Positions 48,825-60,301 of a stretch of DNA of 64,000 nt are shown here, in pieces. How positions within the stretch are numbered: the first letter of the stretch is position 1; every line of letters begins with the position of its first letter. The stretch spans positions 27,402-91,401 of the forward strand of contig JASANC010002240.1 in the NCBI GenBank assembly GCA_030248135.1. Reading direction: 5' to 3'. Both the position numbers and the translations under genes were made by a program. This stretch comes from Theristus sp. LFF4_11 (lineage: Eukaryota > Nematoda > Chromadorea > Monhysterida > Xyalidae). The notes below the pieces were generated by a model, which was given only the letters and a program-made list of their open reading frames with translations, searched no databases and was not told the origin of the DNA.

Positions 48825-49736
48825 GTTCAAGAACCGTTTGAACTGATCTGATCCGCTCCGCACTGCCTGCAAAAGTCACCGGTGAGCGAGATAACACCAC
48901 ACTCGGCCTTATTTCAGCTGCTTTTATAAGTTTCGGGACACCGCGCCGGACAAAACAGGGACTGGTGGAGCGTGTTTTCTGCTATAATGAAACTGTCAGC
49001 AAGCCGTGAACACGTGGCAACAGAGTGCATTTGATAATACAATATGCGGTTGCAACATTGTCAGCTGACTTAGGCAAAACAAACCAAAACGGGTGCAAAC
49101 CAAACAAACAAGTTGGTCATGACATTTGTATATTCGATGACGTACGTTCTGACGTAAACCGTGTCACAAGACCATGTTGTTCACGGTGGCGAGAGAGCGA
49201 AACGTTAGAAAGACGCTTCGCGAGCGTTGAACGCTCCAGTTGTGAAACAGTTCGGTTTCGTTGTCAACATGAGCAGTGTTGGCGTGATTCGACACTGTGT
49301 TGCAATGTTGCAGTCGATCTTTTTTATGGCGAACACCAGAATGCGCCATCGGTCAGTTGGTTTGGTACCGCGTTTGCAGTGTATGATTCAATCTTGCACA
49401 GTACCAGCTGTGACGTTCATCATATTGATTGCCCAAATATTTTAAGTGGCGTTCTCTGCAAGTTTTTCTAATATTCAACATGAACGTCATGTGAACGTTT
49501 TGAAAAATTGGTTTAAAAACTGTTCAAAGTTTTGGGCCATTATGGGCGACTCGCTATTTTGTATCAAACGGTTTTTTTTCATTTGTGAGAAAATGCAACA
49601 TAAAGGACAAACACAGCGGGAAATTTGCAACAGTAACTGAAAAAAGTGTAGTTGAACCGGAAATTATGCCAATCGCTATCGAAATGCACGTTAATTGGTT
49701 GCATGATAACACGTGCACGGCCTCGCCTGTGCCAGG
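48825..49736. other. No gene seen
   Basis: A 148-codon plus ORF (49025-49471) overlaps others on both strands and shows no domain or splice context. Confidence 0.35.
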
Positions 49737-50175
49737 TACCGTATTACCCCCAATAAACCCCCATGGGGGATTAATACGTCAGCGACTTTTAGGGGTGGGG
49801 GTTTATTGGTGGGGGGGGATTATTGGTAGGGGGGTTTATTATACAAAAATTTCTAGGGGTGGGGTTTTGTTGAAAAATGGCAAAAATACCTTGCATGGCA
49901 GGCAAGAAAGTTGCAGAAACTTCTACTTTTCACAGAGATTTCCTTTTGTAACAGCCTTTTGTAATGAAATTACCATTAACTCATCCATTTGGGGCCTTTG
50001 GTAGCACAATTTCACCAATGTCACTGCATTCAGCCACTGAATTCGCTGGGTATGTGTTTCAAACAGGTTTCCAATTAACCCCCATGGGGGATTATTTGTG
50101 GGGGGGGATTATTTGGAACCTGGATTGGTGGGGGGGGATTAATGGTGGGGGGGGTTTAATGGGGGTAATACGGTA
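49737..50175. mobile_element. TACCGTATTAC MITE, copy 3
   Basis: Inverted TACCGTATTACCCCC / GGGGGTAATACGGTA ends, with the core shared with the other three copies; the G runs differ in length. Confidence 0.88.
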
Positions 50176-50655
50176 TCTGACTTTAAATGACTGTTCGTTG
50201 GGGGGTGCGTAGGTGTAATGCCATATGCTTCTATTTTCAAGCTTTTGACATTTCTGAAGTTTTTTGCTCCTCATCTCTTTTTTTTGCTCTATGGTCAGAA
50301 AATGAGTTGTGTGTGAGTTGACGGAAGCAGCGAAGTTTTCATGATTTTAGCAGCAAAACATTTCGTAGTCTAATACTTTTTTAGAAAAAGATCAAAACTG
50401 AACGTTTTTCGGCCATAAATGTCCTTTTTGAATCCAAAAAACACTATTGTTTGATGATGTCACACCACATTTTACGTTATTTTTCCACATTTTGGGTTTT
50501 TATCATTTCACTAACTACTTGATCAGCAGTAGAATTTTGCTTTTTCGAATTCGTAATGCACTTTTCAGTTTTGTCTATCGACCGTCAGCTTGACGCACGC
50601 CTAATAAACTTGTACGTATTTCAGCAATCGAGTCGTAAAAGTTACGCTTAGCATA

Positions 50656-51691
50656 ATTATCTAAAAATGCGTGAGACGCATATAAAAGAAGGAATATGGC
50701 CTTGTGTAAGCAGTGAAAGACTTGGCTCGACAACGCTTTTCAAGTCTCTGATGTGGTACACACGGATACAAGTACATAAGAGTCATATTTTTGCGCCGTT
50801 TATTTATGATTTCGGTTGCACATGGCAACCCTCGTGCTTTGTATTGTAGACAAATGACCTTTCACATTTGCGGATTTCGGGCATTTAGCGACCACTAAAA
50901 CTACTAAAATAACAATCAGACTTTAGCTCGCTGACACTGGTTTGTTCAGGACAAATTGTATCGCAGAAGCATTGCGGAACGCAAGGTCTCCTGTGGCAAA
51001 GGCAATGACTCACGGGACAGACGGTTTATCCCGCCACACTAGTTGAAGGTGACACCGGTAAAAAAGGTGAAAATCAACGGAAGACAACTCCTTTTTGTCA
51101 CTGGTGCTGGTGTGTACACAGCGGTGCGTACGTTAACAACAACGAAAAAGCTACATGCAACAATGTTTTGCAACCTCTAATTTTTCTGTTTTTTGCACAG
51201 AATTTACAGAATTTCGCACATGGCGTGATTTTAGATTACATCGAAGAGAACAATTAAAAAATAACTTCAAAGTTTTACGCTTTTCAGCAAAACGAAAACG
51301 AAAACGAAAACTTTCGGATTCGCTGCCCTCCGGGGATATAGCGACCGCAGGCCACCGAAACCGAAATCGGGCTAAGATCACTGGTGCCCCCAGGACAGAG
51401 CGGGGCTTAGAGGCTGCCCCCCTCACATGCCGAGGGTATTGGTTCCACGGGATGGTGAGCCGTCCATTCCCCAATCCCACCGGAGTTTGGTACCTTCGGG
51501 TTTCCGGAATCGGTGGGGGGCGTGCTTCAAAAAAAAAACAAACAAACGCGGCGCAAAAATATGACCCTTATGTACTTGTATCCGTGTGTACCACATCAGA
51601 GACTTGAAAAGCGTTGTCGAGCCAAGTCTTTCACTGCTTACACAAGGCCATATTCCTCCTTTTATATGCGTCTCACGCATTTTTAGATAAT
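50656..51691. mobile_element. Long inverted-repeat element, 1.04 kb
   Basis: The left arm 50656-50800 (ATTATCTAAAAATGCGTGAG...) is nearly the exact reverse complement of the right arm 51546-51691. About 745 bases lie between, with a 150-codon ORF (51155-51607) that has no known domain and partly overlaps the right arm. No clear target duplication, so the class is unknown. Confidence 0.8.
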
Positions 51692-51889
51692 ATTCTGACT
51701 TTTACATAAGCCCCGAAGGTCGGACCAAAATCACAATTCGTTGGTCACACATTCTTCTAAACCCCGGACAACTCAGGTTTTTCATTTTTCGTTTTTTAGG
51801 CCGATTTCTCCTATGCCATTTCTACGGCCGATTCCCCAAAATCGTCACGATTCAGTACCTAGAATCGCTCACAAAAGAAAAACTGACCC

Positions 51890-53262
51890 AAAAGCCGTGA
51901 TCGGCGTAATGAATTACCATGGAAAACACCGTTTTCTTGTTTTTCATTTCTGGACCGGTTTCGCTAAATTCCACGGCCGATTCACCATAAATCGTCACGA
52001 TTCAGTATCTAGAGTTGCTCATACAAGAAAACTAACCCAAAATCCGTGATCAGCACATTGAATTACCCTGGAAAAACCGTTTTCTCGTTTTTCATTTCTG
52101 GACCGATTTCGCCAATTTCCACGGCCGATTCGCCCGAAATCGTCACGATTCAGTATCTAAAGTTGCTCACGTAAGAAAACTAACCCAAAATTCGTGATCA
52201 GCGGATTGAATTACCCTGGAAAACACCCTTTTCTTGTTTTTCGTTCCTGGACCAATTTCGCCAACTTCCACGGCCGATTCGCCCGAAATCGTCACGATTC
52301 AGCATCTAGAGTTGCTCACGTAAGAAAACTAACCCAAAATCCGTGATCAGCGCATTGAATTACCCTGGAAAACACCCTTTTCTTGTTTTTCGTTTCTGGA
52401 CCGATTTCGCCAACTTCCACGGCCGATTCGCCCGAAATCGTCACGATTCAGCATCTAGAGTTGCTCACGTAAGAAAACTAACCCAAAATCCGTGATCAGC
52501 GCATTGAATTACCCTGGAAAACACCCTTTTCTTGTTTTTCGTTTCTGGACCGATTTCGCCAACTTCCACGCCCGATTCGCCCGAAATCGTCACGATTCAG
52601 CGTCTAGAGTTGCTCACGTAAGAAAACTAACCCAAATTTTGTTATAAGCGCATTGAAATACCCTGGAAAACACCCTTTTCTTGTTTTTCGTTTCTGGACC
52701 GATTTCGCCAACTTCCACGGCCGATTCGCCCGAAATCGTCACGATTCAGCATCTAGAGTTGCTCACGTAAGAAAACTAACCCAAAATCCGTGATCAGCGC
52801 ATTGAATTACCCTGGAAAACACGCTTTTCTTGTTTTTCGTTTCTGGACCGATTTCGCCAACTTCCACGCCCGATTCGCCCGAAATCGTCACGATTCAGCG
52901 TCTAGAGTTGCTCACGTAAGAAAACTAACCCAAAATTCGTGATCAGCGCATTGAATTACCCTGGAAAACACCCTTTTCTTGTTTTTCGTTTCTGGACCGA
53001 TTTCGCCAACTTCCACGGCCGATTCGCCCGAAATCGTCACGATTCAGCATCTAGAGTTGCTCACGTAAGAAAACTAACCCAAAATTCGTGATCAGCGCAT
53101 TGAATTACCCTGGAAAACACCCTTTTCTTGTTTTTCGTTTCTGGACCGATTTCGCCAACTTCCACGGCCGATTCGCCCGAAATCGTCACGATTCAGCATC
53201 TAGAGTTGCTCACGTAAGAAAACTATCCCAAAATCCGTGATCAGCGTATTGAATTCCTACGG
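51890..53262. repeat. 149-bp satellite, array 1 (about nine units)
   Basis: The landmark AATTACCCTGG recurs at 52061, 52209, 52358, 52507, 52657 (variant), 52805, 52954, 53103 and, broken, at 53252. This gives a period of 148-150. Units carry TTCCACGGCCGATTCGCCCG and AGTTGCTCACGTAAGAAAAC. The central units are the most alike and the ends diverge, as expected for unequal exchange. Confidence 0.93.
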
Positions 53263-54125
53263 ACTAAACATTTCTGCTATTTTTCGTAGCTCAGACAAAA
53301 TTTGTAAGACTGAAAAAATGATACCCAGTCAAAATGCTACGAATTTTCAAAAAATGCACAATTTTGACCCAAAAAAATGCCCGGGCAAAAAAATAAACTA
53401 AATTTTCAGAATCTACGGATGAATTTACCCGAGGAAAAATTCTTGTTCAACTGTGAAAGTGTCCCAGCTAAAAATTGAAAGGGCGAACACTTAAAACCAG
53501 GTGACAACCCTGCGAACTTTCAAAAAAGCCCAATTTTTACCCCAAAAAGGGGTCGGGGCAAAAAATTAACTCATTTTTCCAAATCTACGGATGAAATTAC
53601 CCTAGGAAACATTTTTCTTCAACTGTGAAAGTGTCCCAGCTAAAAATTGAAAGGGCGAACACTTGAAACCCGGTGAAAACGCTGCGAACTTTTAAAAATG
53701 CCCAAATTTTTACCCAAAAAAGTGGTCGGGGCAAAAAATTAACCCATTTTTCCAAATCTACGGATGAAATTACCCCAGGAAACATTCTTGTTAGACTGTG
53801 AACGTGTCGCAGGTAAAAACTGAAAGCGCGAACACATGTTGATTACATACCGGAAAAAAAAAAAAGAGATAGAAAAATAAGTAACACTGTTTTCAGAATA
53901 GGTTTTTCGTGTCTACAGCGTATGAAAAGTAGTCGGATAAAAATTTTTTCGCGGCTCCAAGCACAACTTTGGGTGTTCGTTTCGTGTGCACAGAACCAAG
54001 TTTGTGGCTTATACTATGCTCGCTGGAGGAAGCGAGCAAATTTGAAAAACGCGCGCGAGAGGATAACGGCTCATATAATGCGTGATGCGCTGTCCGCTCG
54101 CTGACGCTCGCTCGCGCATCCGCAT
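53263..54125. repeat. Flanking module of the satellite unit, copy 1
   Basis: Contains two or three diverged copies of a unit of roughly 175-180 bp (ACTGTGAAAGTGTCCCAGCT, AATTGAAAGGGCGAACAC), then a unique tail starting AGAATAGGTTTTTCGTGTCTAC and ending in GATGCGCTGTCCGCTCGCTGACGC and CGCGCATCCGCATGAT. The same order recurs at 59395-60135. Confidence 0.8.
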
Positions 54126-54144
54126 GATTCAAACTCGCAGCATA

Positions 54145-54914
54145 ATGGACCGGCAGCTTGGCTTCATTTTATCATTGACCGTTCTGGTCGGTGATTCTGG
54201 CGCACTAATGTGCGCCGTAAACCATGTAAGTTTTAAAATGTGAAAAAAACCCAAAAAAGTTCATTGAACCATAGAAGTTTGAATTTCAAAAAATTCGAAA
54301 TTTGTATTCTAGCGTACCAACGAGACGCTGTTGCACTCAAGCGCAAATTATAAATACTGTCACTTGATTTCGGATGTCAGACCAGACGACATCGGCTACA
54401 AATGGCCACGGAATGCAGTTACACACACTGGAATGACTGAAAGTAAGTGCGATTGCATGCTTCAGTGGCACTGCTCGTTGAATTCTGCCATGTTTTAACT
54501 GTCATACTGATGCAGCATTCGATGTAACCGAACTGTACGACCAACTGTTTGCAACCAACAGTGATGTGCGTGACATCTATCAAGTGCTCTCTGTATGTAT
54601 ACTCGAGGTATGTGCATTTTGTGTTTAGTTATTTAGCTAAAGGGCCATCCATTAAGCAGTATTTAGTTGCCGCATAGCTATGCTTTAACACAGCTACGCG
54701 TCCACTAAATACTGCTTCATGAATGCCGCTTTAGTCGGCTGAGGTAGCCAATTTCGCGGAGATCTTCATATATTCTATTGATTTTCTCATTCATCAGCGA
54801 TACACTGTCCGTGAACGTAGGGTGGTGCTGCGTTGCGTGTGCAACAGCGATCGATGCAACGAGCCGCCGAATGTGGCAAAGTATGTGGCACATCTAGCCA
54901 ACAACGATCTTTGA
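54145..54914 (+). CDS. Ly6/three-finger-like secreted protein
   Basis: Exons 54145-54225, 54313-54442, 54516-54607, 54798-54914; phases 0,1,0 all fit, with strong donors (GTAAGT twice, GTATGT). 139 aa. Residues 1-20 form a signal peptide (MDRQLGFILSLTVLVGDSGA). Six cysteines lie at 23, 43, 98, 114, 116 and 121, and the end block LRCVCNSDRCN is the CxC-x4-CN signature that closes Ly6/uPAR, activin-receptor ectodomain and nematode ET-module folds. There is no GPI or membrane tail, since the chain ends HLANNDL, so it is probably free and secreted. AATAAA at 54986-54991 fits a short 3' UTR. The start lies 20 bases past the tail of the satellite-linked repeat, and intron 3 contains a CATTCATGAATGCC palindrome. 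Confidence 0.78.
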
Positions 54915-54985
54915 AAAAAATCCAATGTTGAATGTTGATTAAGTTCATGTTCACCATTGTCACACTCATGTATATGTACACTGAC

Positions 54986-54991
54986 AATAAA
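54986..54991 (+). terminator. Poly(A) signal AATAAA of the Ly6-like gene
   Basis: Located 72 bases after the stop codon, the expected range for a poly(A) signal. Confidence 0.6.
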
Positions 54992-55125
54992 CGTCTTTGC
55001 TGAAGTCGCTGAATCTTTTGCTGCCAAACGCGACCAGTTGTTTCGTAACCATGAGGCGACGAGCTGCAGCGTGCTTTAACGCGGCTGCTAGAAAATGCTC
55101 ATGTCAAGTCAAGAAACATTGGTAA

Positions 55126-55577
55126 TACCGTATTACCTCTAATAAACCCCCATGGGGGTTTATTTCTTCAGCGACTTCTGGGGGTGGGGGTTTATTTGGG
55201 GGGGGGGGGGTTATTTTTGGGGGGGGGGGTTTATTTGGAAATCATTTTTAGGGGTGGGCAAAATGGCAAAAATACCTTCCATGGCAGGAAGGAAGTCGCA
55301 GAAACTTCTACTCTACATAGAAAATTCCTTTTACAACAGCCTTTTGTAATGAAATTACCATTAACTCATCCATTTGGGGCCTTTGGTAGCACAATTTCAT
55401 CATTTTCACTGCAACCAGCCACTGAATTCGCTGGGTATGTGTTTCAAACAGGTTTCCAATAATCCCCATGGGGGATTATTTTTTGGGGGGGATTGTTTGG
55501 GAACTTGTCGAGGGGGTGGGGGTTTATTTTTTAGGGGGGGGTAATTTTGGGGGGGGGTTAATAGAGGTAATACGGTA
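55126..55577. mobile_element. TACCGTATTAC MITE, copy 4
   Basis: Inverted TACCGTATTACCTCTA / GAGGTAATACGGTA ends, with the same core. It is closest to copy 2 (both have AATAAACCCCCATGGGGG followed by TTTATTTCTTCAGCGACTTC). Confidence 0.88.
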
Positions 55578-56079
55578 AACGGGAAAATCTTGCTCTGAAC
55601 AGCAAACGGATATTTTCAATAGTGTCAAGCGGATGGGGCGTGGGGCACATAAAATCAAAAAAAAAGAAATCAGTGCGTCAAGGTCAAACTCAACTTGATA
55701 AATTTGAAGCGTGGTATGGACCGTGTGTGTAGCAACAATGGCGCAACACAACTGTGATCTAAACGCCTCCCATTTTTGTCATAATAAGTGACTGATTTAC
55801 ATTTTATTTAAAACTGATAAGTGACTGACGAAAAAACCGGTGAAGAACACACCAGCAACGACGCACAACTAGAACTGCAGAAGAGATAAGAAATTCCTAA
55901 TACGCTATTAAGGAGAACAAAACGCTCAGATGCAATTTAGTATTTGGGGGATGATAGTGGTTTTCGACAGTTAGTTCAAACTTTTCACTGCACGGATAGC
56001 GGCGACGTTTGTTTGGATCTCAACACAACCCCTGATTTTGCTGCTTTCGTCCCTGATAGTCTGAGCCCCCGTTCATACG
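55578..56079. other. No firm gene
   Basis: A minus-strand segment near 55985-56050 after acceptor AGACTATCAG reads in phase with the exon at 56413-56529 to a stop and could be its terminal exon, but this is unproven. Confidence 0.3.
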
Positions 56080-56265
56080 TTCATTCGACGTTCGTCAAAA
56101 GCACGTCTCCATGAGCGGCAATATGCAATAACACGAGACCTAACGTGCCGTGCCGTGCCGTACCTACGTACGGCTGTATGAACGGTAGTATGCAATAACA
56201 CAAGCCCTGACGTGACGTGACGTGCCGTGCCGTATACGCATACGTCAGTATGAACGGGCCTTGAG
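56080..56265. repeat. CGTCAGTATGAACGG element, copy 2
   Basis: The arms CCCGTTCATACG... and ...CATACGTCAGTATGAACGGG face each other, with an internal near-duplication (AGTATGCAATAACACAAG / AATATGCAATAACACGAG) and TGCCG tandem bits. Confidence 0.6.
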
Positions 56266-56412
56266 ACATTTTACTGAATGTTGTTCGCAAACCTTGCACA
56301 AATGCGCTTTTTGCGAGAAATAAAATGCATGAATGGAATGCCAACTGTAAAAATTCAAAATTCCAGTTCCAAGTTTTCCTATTAATCAGATTGTATGCCG
56401 ATCTAAACATAC

Positions 56413-56529
56413 CAGGTGCGGTGTAGATGCGCAGCACAGCCGTGGCCGTCCGTTTGTCTGTCACATACACTGAGCTGCTCAACAAATTGTTGAGCAGGGT
56501 GTTGTCAGTGCGGATAGTCAGGACACATT
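56413..56529 (-). CDS. Single coding-like exon, unrecognised
   Basis: Between an AATAG acceptor and a GTATGT donor, 38 codons in one frame read CVLTIRTDNTLLNNLLSSSV and on through TDKRTATAVLRIYTAP. The composition looks like real protein. Partner exons were not established and the acceptor is weak. Confidence 0.35.
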
Positions 56530-56663
56530 CTATTGTTTGTGATTTGCCGGATGTGTCGTTTCATATATTTTTAATGTTTTTTTTGACAGCACTGCTAATT
56601 TTGTTACATTTTGAGCATTTGCATCGTTCGTCGCGTCGATATCGAACAACATACTGTATTATT

Positions 56664-57252
56664 ATGATTATGCTTGCTCAGTTCGCACGGGCACTGGTTG
56701 TCCTGTTACTGTCGTGTTTTTGTTGCGTTATGCCACCGAAATTCGTCGACGGCTGGTCGGGTTTTATCGTGCCAGTGACCAATGGGGGAGTTTCTACCAC
56801 AATGGGTCAAACGTACGTGCCGACCGTGGGTGGTTTGCCAAAACCCGACAACTTTGGTAAGCGACAATGATTTTTTACGTCACATACTTGGGGGTTCGTT
56901 TTACCCTTTTACCTAAAAGCCAATTTTGACAAATCCGAAACCGTCTATTTTCAAACGCAATGGGCAATACAGACGTACTAGTGTCAAAAAACGTTTTCCA
57001 ACCGTATTATACCACAACATTGATCTTTTGCGCTGAAATTCTCGAACATGATGGCGTTTTTATTGCCAAGCATTGTGTTAAAAAATTTATCTGGTAGCCA
57101 TGCCATAGCACCCGCATGAATTGCGTTCAACCATTTTAATTAATTTGAGTTCAGTGTGTGCAACATCAGTTGTCCGTCAGCGGTTTTTTTGTCCAAAATT
57201 TCAAAATCAAATTGAGCGCTGTTTGGCGCAACTGAAAGTGTGCATGTGCTGA
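56664..57252 (+). CDS. Small secreted Cys-containing protein
   Basis: Exons 56664-56856 and 57170-57252 join in phase 1 (91 aa). The first begins MIMLAQFARALVVLLLSCFC, a clear signal peptide, followed by a Gly/Val/Thr-rich stretch (GWSGFIVPVTNGGVSTTMGQ) and a GTAAGC donor. The second, after acceptor TGCAACATCAG, encodes FFCPKFQNQIERCLAQLKVC and ends MC then stop. AATAAA occurs at 57390-57395. The function is unknown. Exon 2 is the less certain part. Confidence 0.5.
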
Positions 57253-58515
57253 GACACGACGGAGTAGCGCGCGGAACAGCTATGACCTATTTTTTTAAAC
57301 GTGTCCCACTGAAATGACGTCATGTGCCGCAAAACACGCGCTTGTCGTTCACAGCAAACCAGACTTTCAGTTTAGCCGTTTTTTACGTAAATAAATGGTG
57401 AATGTCGAATCAGTCACACCAAACTGAAATTTTAGTGCCTGTATTTTGATAAACGGGAGTTTTTAAGAGGCTGTCCGCGACTCAGACAGCCCGATTCCGG
57501 CCAGCCCATTTTTCGACTTTCAGTTTTCGACATTCTGATAGGGGGAATAGTTAGATATACGAAAGAAACTCTCCCAAAAAAATTTTCAGCCCCTAAGACC
57601 CACTGTGGCAAGCTGTGGGGCCTTGAGACCGAAAAGTGCCTATTTCCCCCTAAAAACCAGGTTCCAACCTTTAAAAACCTTTTTTGGGACAAGATTGATT
57701 ATGGGTGACCCGGACTGTAAAAATAAGATTAAAAGTCTGAAAATTGAGCTAAAAAGTGCAGAAGAGTCTGCTAAAGAATGATGAGCAATATTATAAAAAC
57801 TAATTTTTGTTTTAGTTGTGCAGAAAATCCCCCAAACTAGACAAAATACCCAAAATACAAATTTTTAGGGCAAGTTTTCCTCAGGATGCGACTTAATTGA
57901 AGGAAAGTTTCTCCGTTGTTGCTGTAAATGGACACAAACATGTAATAAGGGCTGATAAACACCATTTCTCTTTTGTTAAAAAACTGATTGAGCGAGATAT
58001 TACCCACAAAATGCCTGAAAGATACATTTTTCGTTCAAAATTGTATTTGCTTTGGGTCCCGAAAGGAAAAGGATGATAGAGTTTGTGTCTGACATTTTGT
58101 TATTAGGGTTATTTTTGACGCTGAACACGATGCTGACACTCAAAAATTTTAAAAGTGTCTATGTTGTTTAGAAAACCTGGTTTTCTTTGGTATGAGATGC
58201 AAGAAAACTTGTGCCAGTGTTACAGAAACTTGGCACCGAGGTCTAATTCGGTCGGCAAGATTATACTAATCTCCACGATTTGTGTCATTAAATTATCATC
58301 CCGTTCAAACTTTTTAGGTCTCCTTATTGTGTTTTCTATTTTTATTTTATTTTGGTGTTATTCGTGTCTATAGGCATGTGTTGTCAAATATGGTGCAATG
58401 GGAATAATTGTGTGACAATCTCAGAAACATAAAAACAACAATAAACAGCAATGCATAATGTACATTGTTCATGTATCTATGATAGTTGAAATACAGCATA
58501 ACTCAATAATACCCC
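57253..58515. other. No gene seen
   Basis: A minus ORF at 57432-57692 has no domain or splice context, and the region reads as AT-rich spacer. Confidence 0.4.
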
Positions 58516-58681
58516 ACAGTCAAACGCACAAACATATACAACTAGCTGATTGGCTGGTCGTTCGCATGCGTGCACAATCATAGTGCGTGAGGGGGCGGAG
58601 TTGACCGTGTCTGGACTATGCTGTGCACGCTGAAAACTGATTAGCCAATCAGAGAGTTGTATATGTTTGTGCGTTTACTGT
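58516..58681. mobile_element. ACAGTCAAACGCACAAACAT MITE
   Basis: Inverted arms of about 45 bases (ACAGTCAAACGCACAAACAT; right arm ACAGTAAACGCACAAACATA) with sub-terminal CTGATTGGCT. Resembles the element at 44659-44826 in layout and end motif. Confidence 0.8.
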
Positions 58682-58930
58682 ACATACATGTATGTGCAAC
58701 AAAATTGACTTTTGTACTTGTCTGCAGTACATCAGTATTTGCTTGATAACGATAATACACAATTTTTATGAGTGAAAAACAGAAAATGGGTGAAAAAAAG
58801 CGTATTTTGGATATTTATAATTCTAATTCCAAAAGCATTATTGGTACATGTTCAGCAGACCAACTTAGATCACCTTGTCAGTTTTTCAAAGCAACATATT
58901 ACTTGTTGTTATGTCCAGCTATCACCTCAA

Positions 58931-59394
58931 AGGTGATTGAGTTGCTCACGTAAGAAAACTAATCCAAAATTCGTGATCAGCGCATTGAATTACCCTGGAA
59001 AACACCATTTTCTTGTTTTTCATTTCTGGACCGATTTCGCCAATTTCCACGGCCGATTCGGCCGAAATCGTCACGATTCAGTGTATAGAGTTGCTCACAT
59101 AAAAAAACTAACCCAAAATCCGTGATCAGCGCATTGAATTACCCTGGAAAACACCGTTTTCTTGTTTTTCATTTCTGGACCGATTTCGCCAATTTCCACG
59201 GCCGATTCGGCCGAAATCGTCACGATTCAATGTCTAGAGTTGCTCACATAAAAACTAACCCAAAATCCGTGATCAGCGCATTGAATTACCCTGGAAAACT
59301 TTGTTTTCTTGTTTTTCATTTCTGGACCGATTTCGCCAATTTTCACGGCTGATTCGCCCGAAATCGTCACGATTCAGTATCTAGAGATGCTCAG
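58931..59394. repeat. 149-bp satellite, array 2 (about three units)
   Basis: The same unit as 51890-53262, with AATTACCCTGG at about 58989, 59138 and 59283. The variants TTCGGCCGAAATCG and CACATAAAAAAAC are private to this array. Confidence 0.92.
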
Positions 59395-60135
59395 GGCAAA
59401 AAATTAACTTAATTTCCAAAATCTCCGGATGGAATTACCCCAGGAAACATTTTTGTTCGACTGTGAAAATGCCGCAAGTAAAAATTGAAAGCGCGAACAC
59501 ATGTAACCAGGTCAAAACCTACTAACCTTTAAAAATGCCCAATTTTTTACCCAAAAAAGGTTGGAGCAAAAAAGTAGCTAGATTTTCAAAATCTGCAGAT
59601 GAAATTACTCCAGGAAACTTTTTTATTCGGTTATGGAACAACTTCAGACAAAAATTGAAAGGGCGAACACTTAAAACCCGGTGAAAACCCTGCGAACTTT
59701 TAAAAATGCCCAATTTTTTACCCAAAAACATGGTCTGGGCAAAAAATTAACCCAATTTTCAAAATCTCCGGGTGGAATTACCCCAGGAAACATTTTTTTT
59801 CGGCTATGAAAATGCCCCAGTTAAAAATTGAAAGTGCGAACACATCTTGATGACATAGCTGAAAAAAAAGGAGAAACAAGAATAAGTAACCAAGATTTCA
59901 GAATAGGTTTTTCGTGTCTACAACGGACGTAAAGAAGTCTGGTGGAATTTTCTCTTCGGCACAGTTAGCAACCACTGCAGGTCTCTTCGTGTGCACAGTA
60001 ACAAGTTTCCAGCATGTATGTTCGTTGCTGTAGGACAACGCGTAAATTTTGAAAACCCGCGCAGGTCCATATGCAGCCATATAATGCGTGATGCGCTGTC
60101 CGCTCGCTGGCGCTCGCTCGCGCATCCGCATGATT
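59395..60135. repeat. Flanking module of the satellite unit, copy 2
   Basis: Matches 53263-54125 in order: diverged units with AATTGAAAG.GCGAACAC, then AGAATAGGTTTTTCGTGTCTAC and the end GATGCGCTGTCCGCTCGCTGGCGC, CGCGCATCCGCATGAT. Array plus module is therefore repeated as a block. Confidence 0.8.
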
Positions 60136-60301
60136 TCAAAACTTCAATTTGGAAAACGGACGTGACTTGAAATGTTGTGGCGTAAAAACAATATAAAAAT
60201 CCAATAAAACATGATAAAACATGAAAATGTGGCAAAACATGACAAACATGACAACAATGAATTCAAGTCGACACGAGCGTTGCATTGGATTGTGCAATAA
60301 T

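Noticed and set aside
51890..53262. CRISPR-like array
   Set aside because: The whole 149-bp unit repeats with no unique spacers, and the surrounding genes are spliced animal genes. It is satellite DNA.
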